In this document: piece after piece, positions 1 through 9,858 of the stretch | How positions within the stretch are numbered: position 1 is the stretch's first letter | How the letters are laid out: every line of letters begins with the position of its first letter | DNA from: Planctomycetaceae bacterium | GTDB lineage: Bacteria; Planctomycetota; Planctomycetia; Planctomycetales; Planctomycetaceae | Reading direction: 5' to 3' | Assembly (NCBI GenBank): GCA_017795105.1 | Contig: CP051247.1 | Span: 806,001 to 870,000 of the forward strand | DNA: 64,000 bases | Translations under genes and position numbers: made by a program | The notes under the pieces: model-generated | The model's input: only the letters and a program-made list of their open reading frames with translations | Told to the model about the DNA's origin: nothing | Database searches by the model: none

Positions 1-1824
<1,824 letters not shown>

Positions 1825-1844
1825 AACGGGATCGGACAACATGA

Positions 1845-1885
1845 AAAAAGCCCCTGCCCGCAAACGGTTGCGGACAGGGGTTTCT
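1845..1885. terminator. Bidirectional intrinsic terminator
   Basis: A 13-bp stem with one mismatch (1851-1863 pairing with 1868-1880, four-base loop) is flanked by an A-run on the left and TTT on the right. It lies between the convergent symporter gene and the minus-strand hypothetical gene and could serve both. Confidence 0.85.
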
Positions 1886-1938
1886 CATAAGGCGGATCAA
1901 AACGTATCGCTCACGCCTCATTGATCAATTGATATCGT

Positions 1939-2295
1939 TTAATCGTTGGTGGCGGAACTGATGTTGGCCGGCTTGGCCTGTTCCATCCCTTCTTCGTGAG
2001 GGAAATTTGTTCCCCAGCGAACGATTTCATCGTATTTGTGTTGCAGCCGTTTCGTAATCCCGGAGAGCTCGCTGCCGCGATGCAACACGTTGTCCTGACA
2101 GCAATCGAGCACCCGATCTTGAAGTTCCGTCTGCAAAGTCTTATCTGATGTACGTGCAAATCCGCTCATAACCAGTGACTTCAGCAGCGCATCACTTCGT
2201 TCTTCGAGTTCGCTGTAATCGCCCTGTAGCGACGCACAGCACAGCTCGGTTAACGAGTCCAGAACAGCTTCACACTGCGAATTTGTGTCACTCAT
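1939..2295 (-). CDS. Hypothetical acidic cytoplasmic protein
   Basis: 118 aa, no signal peptide or membrane segment. It is rich in Glu, Asp, Leu and Cys, with cysteines near residues 9, 19-20 and 69-70, and probably mostly helical. I do not recognise a family. Its ATG overlaps the stop of the upstream lipoprotein gene by four bases (ATGA), so the two are very likely translationally coupled. The reading frame ends shortly before the bidirectional terminator shared with the symporter gene. Confidence 0.6.
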   Translation of the reverse strand: MSDTNSQCEAVLDSLTELCCASLQGDYSELEERSDALLKSLVMSGFARTSDKTLQTELQDRVLDCCQDNVLHRGSELSGITKRLQHKYDEIVRWGTNFPHEEGMEQAKPANISSATND

Positions 2296-2498
2296 TTGTC
2301 ACCCTCAATCGGAGTATCGATGTCGATATCATCGTCGGTCGTCGGATCGAGATCGATGTCTTCATCGCCCCGCTCCACCTTGGGACCTTCGAGTTCAATT
2401 CGACTGGAATCGTCGGTCGTGTCGACGCGTGCCTCACAACCGGCCATACAGAGCATGCCCAGCGCCAGAACAATGCTCGCCAGAAAGTATTGCGTCAT
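2292..2498 (-). CDS. Small acidic lipoprotein
   Basis: 68 aa. The N-terminus MTQYFLASIVLALGMLCMAGC is a type II signal peptide whose lipobox ends at Cys21. The mature part is short and strikingly acidic (runs of Asp and Glu with DxD repeats), suggesting an envelope-anchored polyanionic tail, perhaps cation-binding (inference). A longer frame opens at 2534, but the start at 2498 was chosen because a GAGGTG ribosome-binding site sits 6-7 bases upstream and the signal peptide begins there. It is coupled to the downstream hypothetical gene by an ATGA overlap. Confidence 0.65.
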   Translation of the reverse strand: MTQYFLASIVLALGMLCMAGCEARVDTTDDSSRIELEGPKVERGDEDIDLDPTTDDDIDIDTPIEGDK

Positions 2499-2845
2499 GG
2501 TTTCACCTCGTTCTTTCTCTCCCGACGTTCTCACTTGAATTCAGTGGAGATCGAATAACGCAAACCTCGTGCCGCCCCCGATGCGAGTCCACTTTTTCAG
2601 AATCTGGCTCAATTGCAGCACGGCCCGCAGCTCCGTAACCACCTGTCCTCACAGGGATTGAGGCGCCACTGAGGACCCGGTATCCGGAAGAATTGCTCTC
2701 GCTTTTTTCGGTCTTATGGATGATCATCCATCAGCCTGGTGGGAGATCGCACCGACAGATGCAGCTCTTCGGCAGTAGACCTCCCGAAACGTTTTGACCA
2801 CAATTAATGACGACGGAACCCTGTCCCAGACGAAAGGCCAGCAGG
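2499..2845. other. Intergenic region, no gene recognised
   Basis: 347 bases between the divergent lipoprotein gene and the DUF2007 protein. It presumably holds both promoters. A 74-codon minus-strand frame (2503-2727) lacks a convincing ribosome-binding site or domain and was not called. No stable RNA or repeat was seen. Confidence 0.4.
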
Positions 2846-3334
2846 ATGGCGGAAGAGAACGCCCGAGCGATTTTTGTTTCCGATGAGGAACGAGCTGTGG
2901 AACTGATTTCAAACTTCCTTCAGGAGAAAGGAATTGAAGTCGAGATCGTCCACCACATGCCCGAATCGGACGGCATGGGACTGACTCCGTTCGCCTCGTC
3001 GGGGTCGTCCAACCATCTCGAAGTTCTGGTCAAAGATGTCGAGAAACTTCAAGACGCCCGCCAGCTTCTCACCCGCTACAGCGGCGAGATCCTGGAGCAG
3101 GCACAGGTTGTTGATCTTCAGCCCGCACAAGTGGTGGTCGAGTGCGACGATTGCGAAGAGACCAACGTCTACCCGGGTGAACTTCAGGGAACCGTTCAGG
3201 AGTGCGAGCACTGCGGCTCGTATCTCGATGTCCCGGGTGGAGACGATCAATACGACTGGTCGATTGTTGATGAAACAGTTGCTGAGGACGACATGGAGCA
3301 GGAAGAAGATCCCGACGCCGACGCGTGGGGATAA
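2846..3334 (+). CDS. DUF2007-like protein with C-terminal zinc ribbon
   Basis: 162 aa. The N-terminal ~75 residues (AIFVSDEERAVELISNFLQ, then a VLVKDVEKLQDARQLL segment) match the pattern of DUF2007 putative signal-transducing domains. This is followed by two CxxC knuckles, VECDDC and CEHC, spaced as in a zinc ribbon, and an acidic tail. Role unknown; a small cytoplasmic metal-binding regulator is a reasonable inference. The start at 2846 (AAAGG about 8 bases upstream) is preferred over an in-frame ATG at 2807. The gene converges on fhcA with only four bases between stops, so transcripts may overlap. Confidence 0.7.
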   Translation: MAEENARAIFVSDEERAVELISNFLQEKGIEVEIVHHMPESDGMGLTPFASSGSSNHLEVLVKDVEKLQDARQLLTRYSGEILEQAQVVDLQPAQVVVECDDCEETNVYPGELQGTVQECEHCGSYLDVPGGDDQYDWSIVDETVAEDDMEQEEDPDADAWG

Positions 3335-3338
3335 CCAG

Positions 3339-4982
3339 TCAGTCTGTCAGAAAACAGGGAGACTCTTCGCGATTGATGGCGTAATTGCCGTAGCGGATCG
3401 AGTAGTTCTCGTTGAACCATTCCTTCCGCTGCCGCCCGAACTCATCCTCGAAGGTCAACTCTGGTGTCAGCAGTTCTCCACCGAGAGCTTCTGAGAGCTC
3501 GCCATCCCGGGCGATTACCCGTCCAGCTTTGAAGACCAGCCGCGGTCGCTGGAACATCTCGGTCCGATTCGATTGAGACCGGTAAACGGTCACGTCGGCT
3601 GCCGCTCCCGCTCCGAGATGGCCTTTGTCGGTGAGCCCCAGCATCTTCGCCGGGGCAGCCCGGGTAATGATGGCGATTTCTGAGAGCGTGTATTCGCGAT
3701 CGATATCTCGCAGTGGCGAACGGTCGGCCAGCTGTTCGGGCATGCGACCGAGCATCTCTTTACGGAAGCTGCGATCCATCAGCAGATGGATGACTTCGGG
3801 GTACTTCACGAACGCCCCGCCGTTGGGATGATCGCTGCTCATGGCAATTCGCCATGGATCCGGCATCCTAAGATACCATTCCAGACCGATGGCCCACTGA
3901 GTGGCATGGACCAGATTCCGATACGGTTTGAATCGACCGGGAATGATTCCGCAACTCGCTTCCTGTTCGGTATCCGAAGTGAACCAGCGACTTCCTGTCA
4001 GCCGGGCCAGGCGCTCTGCAAATGGAGCATCGCCGGTGATCGTCATTGCTTCGCCCGGCAGAATATGCCCGACATCGACAGTGATCTCCGGATGAGCTGC
4101 GACATATTCCACCAGCTGCTCAACGGCAGAGGAAAACGATGCAGGATCATCGGCATCGCCTCCGTAGCTGTGGAACTGAATGTGAGCAAAGTGCCCCCGG
4201 CTGCCTTCCAACGCCTGCATCGTTTTCAACGTCGTTTCCCAGTTGCCCGGATAGCCAAGGTTATTGCAGTGAATGTGAACCGGATGGGGAATCCCCAACT
4301 CATCGACGGCTCGCGCGAGGCCCTGCACGATCTGCCGGGGAGAAACGCCGAATTCGCCGACGGCCTCATCGAGTTCGTGCAGTGACTTTCTGCTGATCTG
4401 CTTCCAGTTCTCGACTCCACCGGGGTTAACGATCTTCACCCCCTGAGCATGCACGGAGGAAAGCATCCAGCCGATGTAGGAGCGAACGGCATCGTGCTGC
4501 CCGTTTTGAAGATGATCGAGCACGTAGTGATTGTTGCCGAACAGCGTGAGGAACGCTTTATCGATGAAGGGTGTCTGAGCAAACTCGTGGTGTGCGAGCC
4601 GCGAAGAGAGCCCCGGGATGGCCGCGTCGACTGCCGTGGTATAGCCCATTGCGGCGAAGAGCTGCCCGGTGGCAATACAACTGGGCACAACAGGAGCCGA
4701 TTTCCCGTCAACATTTTTCGCCCGTGAACCGCCCCGGAGACCAGCCTGAAACTTCCGCGCGTGGTTCACCTTGGAACCGGCGATATGGCAGTGCATATCG
4801 ACCCCGCCGGGCATCACCACATCCCCGGTCAGATCATGTTCAACGGTCTCTGCGGGCGGTGTTTCCGGCGCAGCGACAATGCGCCCATTATGAATCCACA
4901 CATCCCGCACCTCGCCCTCGCATCCGTTGGTGGGATCGAAGACTGTTCCGTTCTTCAGGCAATACCAGGTCATTTCAATCAA
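3339..4982 (-). CDS. fhcA: Formylmethanofuran dehydrogenase / formyltransferase-hydrolase complex subunit A
   Basis: 547 aa, the usual length for FwdA/FhcA. It is an amidohydrolase-fold protein: N-terminal small beta domain, then the metal-binding GGVDMHCHIAG motif (His64, His66), the AKNVDGKSAPVVPS region, HIHCNNLGYPGNWETT, and a C-terminal AAADVTVYRSQ beta segment. In bacteria with tetrahydromethanopterin-linked C1 metabolism this subunit hydrolyses formyl-methanofuran to formate during formaldehyde oxidation; planctomycetes are known to carry such genes. No fhcB, C or D, mch or fae lies nearby, so the other subunits must be elsewhere. It follows a membrane protein gene by 35 bases on the same strand. 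An internal ATG at codon 4 is an alternative start. Confidence 0.9.
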   Translation of the reverse strand: MIEMTWYCLKNGTVFDPTNGCEGEVRDVWIHNGRIVAAPETPPAETVEHDLTGDVVMPGGVDMHCHIAGSKVNHARKFQAGLRGGSRAKNVDGKSAPVVPSCIATGQLFAAMGYTTAVDAAIPGLSSRLAHHEFAQTPFIDKAFLTLFGNNHYVLDHLQNGQHDAVRSYIGWMLSSVHAQGVKIVNPGGVENWKQISRKSLHELDEAVGEFGVSPRQIVQGLARAVDELGIPHPVHIHCNNLGYPGNWETTLKTMQALEGSRGHFAHIQFHSYGGDADDPASFSSAVEQLVEYVAAHPEITVDVGHILPGEAMTITGDAPFAERLARLTGSRWFTSDTEQEASCGIIPGRFKPYRNLVHATQWAIGLEWYLRMPDPWRIAMSSDHPNGGAFVKYPEVIHLLMDRSFRKEMLGRMPEQLADRSPLRDIDREYTLSEIAIITRAAPAKMLGLTDKGHLGAGAAADVTVYRSQSNRTEMFQRPRLVFKAGRVIARDGELSEALGGELLTPELTFEDEFGRQRKEWFNENYSIRYGNYAINREESPCFLTD

Positions 4983-5017
4983 TCATCTGAGGCGGCGGGC
5001 CGAAAGGTTGTAGAAGA

Positions 5018-5800
5018 CTATGCCGTGGGCCGGTTCGCCGGACCGTTTGGCGTTGCCTCGCCGTTGCGGAATTCATGGTCGCTATTGAGCACCATAATCT
5101 TCTGCCAGATTTTCCGCGACAGTCCCGTGGTCAGAGACTCGAGCTCGTTGACCGCCCCAACGGCCTGGGCATCCGGAAAGTTCTCAACATACAGGGCCCC
5201 GATTTTTCCGGTGAGCGAAAGCAACTCGGTGCAATAATCGAGATACCGTCCAAGCTCGAAACGGGTGTACTGTCGCTTGGGAGACGAAGCGGTGTCGGGG
5301 CCTTCGCGTGAATTCAGCACACGCTCGGGATCCTTGGTCAGCTGGTGCATATCGATGATGTGAGCGATCGACCGCAAACGGTGAATCGCGGTGAGCGTCC
5401 GGCGACGCTTCACGCGGACCTCGACGGTCATCAGAAACAGGACCGCCGCACCGATCAGAATCAGATCGTTGAAGGCGGCTTCCATGACGGTGATGAACTC
5501 GACAGCATCGGGGACTCCCTGCTTCCAGTCCAGAAAACTAAAGCCGTACACAGCGACACAGATGATGCTGGCGATGATGAGATAGGTAAAGAATCGCAAT
5601 CCCCACATCGGCCGGGCAATATCAATTGCCGTTTTGCGAGCTTCGGCGGCGATCCGCAGCAGTTCGCCACAAACGCGGGCCAGGCCGGCGTCGGGAAACC
5701 GTTCTCCGATCCGCCGCTGCAATTGGGAAAGCGTTTCCAGAATGCGGTCTGGATTCAGATTGTCGTATCCGGCATTCGGCTGCGGTTTTTGCTGTGTCAT
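5018..5800 (-). CDS. Hypothetical membrane protein
   Basis: 260 aa from the preferred start (MTQQKPQPNAG); a longer frame opens at 5857 but its first 19 residues are not conserved-looking. Two hydrophobic segments (about residues 67-88, FFTYLIIASIICVAVYGFSF, and 103-125, FNDLILIGAAVLFLMTVEV) are followed by a basic stretch RVKRRR and a long helical cytoplasmic part. It resembles planctomycete proteins of unknown function; I do not recognise a domain. It is transcribed towards fhcA and may share its promoter, the gap being 35 bases. A plus-strand gene for an exported methyltransferase diverges from it. Confidence 0.6.
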   Translation of the reverse strand: MTQQKPQPNAGYDNLNPDRILETLSQLQRRIGERFPDAGLARVCGELLRIAAEARKTAIDIARPMWGLRFFTYLIIASIICVAVYGFSFLDWKQGVPDAVEFITVMEAAFNDLILIGAAVLFLMTVEVRVKRRRTLTAIHRLRSIAHIIDMHQLTKDPERVLNSREGPDTASSPKRQYTRFELGRYLDYCTELLSLTGKIGALYVENFPDAQAVGAVNELESLTTGLSRKIWQKIMVLNSDHEFRNGEATPNGPANRPTA

Positions 5801-5958
5801 CAACGATGAGAATTGATTAAAAGAGTGCCACACTGGCCGAACGGCCAGACATTTCACGACGGGACGGGCATGTTCCGGCTGGGATTCCCCATTTTTCGCC
5901 GGACAACACTGTACCAGAAGTCTCTTCTCGAGATAACGCTAGCGGCGGAGCCAGGCTC

Positions 5959-7179
5959 ATGAAAAACTACGCTCGGCAACTGATTTTATTCGGAACTCTC
6001 CCCCTGCTCTTCAGCCTGATTGCCATTCAGCCGGCTGCAGCCGACCCGTTTGAACGGCGTCGGGAGTATCTGGTCTCTGAATACGTGGAGAAAGAGGGAA
6101 TCAGCAATCCCCGCGTACTCGACGCCATGCGGAAGACGGAGCGGCATCTGTTTGTTCCGCTCTCGGTCCGGGATCTCGCTTACACCGACCAGGCTCTCTC
6201 GATCGGCCACGAACAGACGATCTCGCCGCCTTTCATTGTCGCCTACATGACGGAGATTCTCGATCCTCAACCAACCGATCGCGTGCTTGAGATTGGAACC
6301 GGAAGTGGGTACCAGGCGGCCGTGTTGTCCCCCCTGGTGAAAGATGTCTACACCATTGAAATCGTCGAAGCACTCGGTCGCCGAGCCGCATCGACGCTCA
6401 AGCGACTCCGCTACGAGAACGTCCATCCTCGCATCGGTGACGGCTTCAAAGGCTGGCCGGACGAAGCTCCGTTCGACAAGATCATCGTCACCTGTTCGCC
6501 GGAAAGTATTCCTCAGCCGCTGATTGACCAGCTCAAAGAAGGCGGCAAGATGATCATTCCTCTCGGGGAACGGTATCAGCAGGTCTTCTATCTGCTGGAG
6601 AAGAAAGACGGGAAAATGATTTCCAAGCCACTCCAGCCAACGCTCTTCGTCCCGATGACCGGACTCTCGGAGGAACAGCGGCGCGTGCTGCCGGATCCAT
6701 CCAATCCCCGTCTCGTCAACGGGAGCTTCGAAAATGACGACAACGGCGATGGCTACGTCGATGGCTTTCACTATCAACGGCAGATGACTCGCATCGAGGG
6801 GGATGCCCCGGATGGCGAGTACTACGTGCTGTTCGATAACCCTCAGCCGGGGCAGCTCGCTCAAATGCTGCAGGGCTTCGCCATCGATGGGCGGGAAGTG
6901 AACGAACTCCGAGTCTCGCTCGAGATTCTCATGGAAGAGTGGCGGATCGGCGTGAACGCTCACCAGCGACCGGGCATGGTCATTCACTATTACGATGAAG
7001 ACCGTCGTCCGCTCGGTTCCGATGCCATCGGCCTCTGGCATTCCGATACCGGATGGCAGGAACTCAGTTACCGGGTCGCCGTCCCGTACAAAGCCCGGGA
7101 AGCGATCGTGCAGATTGGGCTGAACGGAGCCGCAGGGAAACTGGCGATCGACAATGTCGTGCTGCGACGGTCGAAATAG
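5959..7179 (+). CDS. Exported protein-L-isoaspartate O-methyltransferase homologue with C-terminal extension
   Basis: 406 aa. Residues 1-29 form a Sec signal peptide ending in AAA-D. Residues about 31-235 match PIMT: VPLSVRDLAYTDQALSIGHEQTIS, then SAM motif I LEIGTGSGYQAAVLSP (109-124) and the acidic VYTIEIVE end of strand 2. Residues about 240-406 add a second domain beginning PRLVNGSFENDDNGDGYVDGF, a pattern like carbohydrate-binding or jelly-roll modules. Known PIMT repairs isoaspartyl residues with cytosolic SAM; an exported copy is puzzling because SAM is not expected outside the cytoplasm. The SAM motif looks intact, so it may act on exported proteins before or during export, or bind another ligand (inference). 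Confidence 0.85.
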   Translation: MKNYARQLILFGTLPLLFSLIAIQPAAADPFERRREYLVSEYVEKEGISNPRVLDAMRKTERHLFVPLSVRDLAYTDQALSIGHEQTISPPFIVAYMTEILDPQPTDRVLEIGTGSGYQAAVLSPLVKDVYTIEIVEALGRRAASTLKRLRYENVHPRIGDGFKGWPDEAPFDKIIVTCSPESIPQPLIDQLKEGGKMIIPLGERYQQVFYLLEKKDGKMISKPLQPTLFVPMTGLSEEQRRVLPDPSNPRLVNGSFENDDNGDGYVDGFHYQRQMTRIEGDAPDGEYYVLFDNPQPGQLAQMLQGFAIDGREVNELRVSLEILMEEWRIGVNAHQRPGMVIHYYDEDRRPLGSDAIGLWHSDTGWQELSYRVAVPYKAREAIVQIGLNGAAGKLAIDNVVLRRSK

Positions 7180-7187
7180 AACGGACG

Positions 7188-8039
7188 TCAGTCGACGACT
7201 TTGGCGTCTTCAAGGACGTAGAGCTGCAGCCATTCTCCGTCTTCGTAGATGGGGTCAAACCGTAGCGTTCCGATGACGTCGTAAGGCCGCCCCTGGATGT
7301 AGTCGGTCGTTTCGCCTTTCGCGAGAATCGTCGAGATCCGGTCGTAAACCTTCGGCGTGCGGCCGAAGCAGCAGATTTCATTATCACGGACGTGCTGGAA
7401 ATACGTGATTCCGGTTTGTGTAAGCGTGGGGAACATGAACCCCCGAATGACGACGCGTTTGCCATCCAAACCTGAGAGCCAGTCCGGAAACATTGTCGGA
7501 GCCTCTTCGGGCACCGGTTCCATGTTCAGGACCTTAAGCAGATCAATATCGTCGAAGGTCACCCTGAGGGCATCTCCGTCTTTGGAGAAGCTCTTCTGCG
7601 GGATGAGCAGCTTCGGCTCTCGCGGCTCCATGACCACATCACCTGGCAACATCCCGGCTCGACTCGAAGTCGTCCCTGCCGGCGCAGGCGAAGTTGAGGT
7701 CCCAGCCGGAGGAGCTGTTGACGTCGGCTGCGGTGGGTCTGTGGGAGCTGTTGTTCTGGCCGGAGTCGGGGGAGATGTCCCGACCGGTGCCGGCATCGGA
7801 GACGAGTTTCGAGCCGGGGAATCCATGGAAGTCGCCGCCGGAGGCGGGTTGGTGCTGGTCAGCGCGGGCGGAACAATGTCGGCTGCAGTCGTGCCTGAAG
7901 GCTTCGGAACAACGCTGGTCGATTCCGGTATTGGCGTATCAGTTGCGGCGTCGAACTCACGATACTCAGGCTCCGCGGTGGGCCCGCAGCCTGAGGTAAT
8001 CAGAGCAAGACTCAGAAGGCCGAACGCGAACGCCCGCAC
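7188..8039 (-). CDS. Lipoprotein with Pro/Thr-rich linker and C-terminal CCFG domain (DUF3299-like)
   Basis: 283 aa with a GTG start at 8039; the longer upstream frame reads through the neighbouring gene and is discarded. MRAFAFGLLSLALITSGC is a lipoprotein signal with Cys18. Residues about 40-130 are a low-complexity Pro/Thr/Ser/Ala linker, then a folded C-terminal domain with RVVIRGFMFPTL, a CCFG motif, and VIGTLRFDP. The same motif order occurs in the gene immediately upstream, so the two are paralogous domains. It resembles DUF3299, but the match is from memory and weak. The gene overlaps the upstream stop by 28 bases, indicating one operon. Confidence 0.7.
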   Translation of the reverse strand: MRAFAFGLLSLALITSGCGPTAEPEYREFDAATDTPIPESTSVVPKPSGTTAADIVPPALTSTNPPPAATSMDSPARNSSPMPAPVGTSPPTPARTTAPTDPPQPTSTAPPAGTSTSPAPAGTTSSRAGMLPGDVVMEPREPKLLIPQKSFSKDGDALRVTFDDIDLLKVLNMEPVPEEAPTMFPDWLSGLDGKRVVIRGFMFPTLTQTGITYFQHVRDNEICCFGRTPKVYDRISTILAKGETTDYIQGRPYDVIGTLRFDPIYEDGEWLQLYVLEDAKVVD

Positions 8040-8719
8040 TTGATCGCTTCGAGAGCATAGACCGGCTGCAGACCTTCCGGAGTGGTATCGGTCGTGAGCC
8101 GCAGCGTTCCCGCGACTGCCACCCGTCCCTGCCGATAGTCGGCGCCTTCGGGAGTCTGCATTTTGACGAGAATCATATCGGTCGGCTTCGGTTGTCCCCC
8201 GAAGCAGCACTCGCCGGTATCTTTGAGAAGTAAGAATTCGCTCAATCCTTCGGTCTGACGCTGGGGATACATGTACCCCTTGAGGAAGATCTGCTGATCC
8301 ATCAGTCGGGCCACATCAGGGTGCAGAGCCATCTGGCCTTCATGCACCGCGAACCCCTTCGCAGAAATCTCCTGCGAGAAGCTCGTGCGACGATATCCCT
8401 CGGGAACTTCCGTCGAATAAGCATAAATCTGCGATCCGACCCCGGCAATGCCAAAGCCAAACGACAGCACCAAAGCGATCAGAGCCGGCCATTTGCCGCT
8501 GTAGGTTCCATCACTGCGAACCACTACGTTGACCGCGAACAGGCTCACGATCATTCCCAGCAGTGAAATAATGATCCCCACAACACCCAGCAGAGAGGAC
8601 GCCGAGACCAGGCCCAGAACGACGGCGACCGGCACCACGACTGGCGTCGGGCGATAGTCGAACTCGTTGGTCTGGAAATCCTGATACTGAAGCGTGTTAT
8701 CGCCTGCGATAGAAGACAT
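8012..8719 (-). CDS. Membrane protein with CCFG domain (DUF3299-like)
   Basis: 235 aa from MSSIAGDN; an upstream in-frame ATG at 8824 adds 35 unlikely residues. Two or three hydrophobic segments lie between about residues 25 and 100 (VVVPVAVVLGLVSASSLLG, then IIISLLGMIVSLFAVNVVV, then ALIALVLSFGFGIAGVGSQI). The C-terminal half carries GYMYPQRQ, ECCFGGQPKP and VAVAGTLRL, the same order as in the lipoprotein downstream. I infer a membrane-anchored and a lipid-anchored version of one extracytoplasmic domain made from one operon. Function unknown. The paired cysteines invite a metal or redox role, which is a guess. Confidence 0.7.
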   Translation of the reverse strand: MSSIAGDNTLQYQDFQTNEFDYRPTPVVVPVAVVLGLVSASSLLGVVGIIISLLGMIVSLFAVNVVVRSDGTYSGKWPALIALVLSFGFGIAGVGSQIYAYSTEVPEGYRRTSFSQEISAKGFAVHEGQMALHPDVARLMDQQIFLKGYMYPQRQTEGLSEFLLLKDTGECCFGGQPKPTDMILVKMQTPEGADYRQGRVAVAGTLRLTTDTTPEGLQPVYALEAIKCGRSRSAF

Positions 8720-9018
8720 TTGCGGTGATCCATCCAAGGACAGCGGGAAAAGCAGTTGTCCGGAAAAACAGTTCTCAACCGAACAAGGAGCGACGTCAGC
8801 GGCACCAGCCTGAAGCCTCGGCACATTTTACGCAGCCGCAGAGCCAGCATGCAACGACTTTCAGGCCCTCAGCAGAATCCTACGCTGAATCGCCAGAGAT
8901 GTTGGAAAAATTGCTACATCTCGTGCAGTTTTCCGCCTTTCCGTCGGGTCGAGAAGTTCGATTCCGCCCCTGAATGGCCTCGGGAGACACCTGGTCAGCC
9001 GGGAGTTCCCGACTCACT

Positions 9019-9732
9019 TCACGCTTCGGGATTGAAGAAGCCTGCTGAATAGACCTCGCGTGCGACCTCGCAAATTGCGGGATCGATGCCGCCGTGATCG
9101 TATTCTGCCAGCAGTTCTTCCAGATCGAAATCGGCCCGCTTCAATTGCAGATGCCCGGAATCGAGGACGGCGTAACTGGCTGACAACAGCCCGTCCCTCG
9201 ACTGTCCGACGCTTCCCGGATTGAGCAGCTGTATGGTCCCGACTTTGAGCAAGAGCGGACGATGGGTATGACCGACGCAGACCAGATCGGCCTGCAGATT
9301 CTCCAGCCTCTTCTGCCAGACCGCCGAATGATCCGGAACGTACTCGTGCAGCGGATCCCGGGGAGTAGCGTGAACCAGATGAAACGTCTTCCCATCGAGC
9401 CGAAACGAAGAGCGTAGCGGCAGCATTGCCAGCCAGGACAACTCCTCTGCTCCCAGAACACGCCAGTGGTGTTCCCGCATCCGATTCCGCAGTTCATGCC
9501 AGGGAATCTGCTCTCGTCGCGAACGAATGAACTGGGCGACCGCATGATCGTGATTGCCGCGGATCACGTGCGTCGCATGCGTCCTTACCCAGTCGATGAC
9601 TTCGCGGGGCTGTGGTCCGAACTCCACCAGGTCGCCGAGCACGAGACAGGCGTCGAATTCCGGCTCCTGCCGATGCACCGCCTGCAACGCGGTCCAATTG
9701 GAGTGGATATCGGAGAGGATGAGAATCCGCAT
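9019..9732 (-). CDS. Metallophosphoesterase, YfcE/MJ0936-like
   Basis: 237 aa from MRILILSDIHSN. All calcineurin-like phosphoesterase motifs are visible in order: DIH near the N-terminus, GDLVEFG, GNHDHA, a histidine in LVHATP, and GHTHRP. These bind two divalent metals. The size and motif spacing fit the YfcE/MJ0936 group of small phosphodiesterases; the natural substrate is not predictable. It is transcribed alone and diverges from a sulfatase gene, with 126 bases between starts. An in-frame ATG at 9762 exists but adds ten residues that precede the conserved core. Confidence 0.85.
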   Translation of the reverse strand: MRILILSDIHSNWTALQAVHRQEPEFDACLVLGDLVEFGPQPREVIDWVRTHATHVIRGNHDHAVAQFIRSRREQIPWHELRNRMREHHWRVLGAEELSWLAMLPLRSSFRLDGKTFHLVHATPRDPLHEYVPDHSAVWQKRLENLQADLVCVGHTHRPLLLKVGTIQLLNPGSVGQSRDGLLSASYAVLDSGHLQLKRADFDLEELLAEYDHGGIDPAICEVAREVYSAGFFNPEA

Positions 9733-9858
9733 AAAGGTGGGACGTCTGCTGGGGCTGGACACGAGCGGGAAAGACTTAGAGGATACTCAGGGACCGGGCG
9801 AGAGCAATGCCCTGTCCCCCTCGATTCTCTGAAGATCCTGTGGAAAGGCCTCCGTGAA

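Noticed and set aside
2503..2727. 74-codon minus-strand frame upstream of the lipoprotein
   Set aside because: No ribosome-binding site or family pattern; lies in a promoter-type region.
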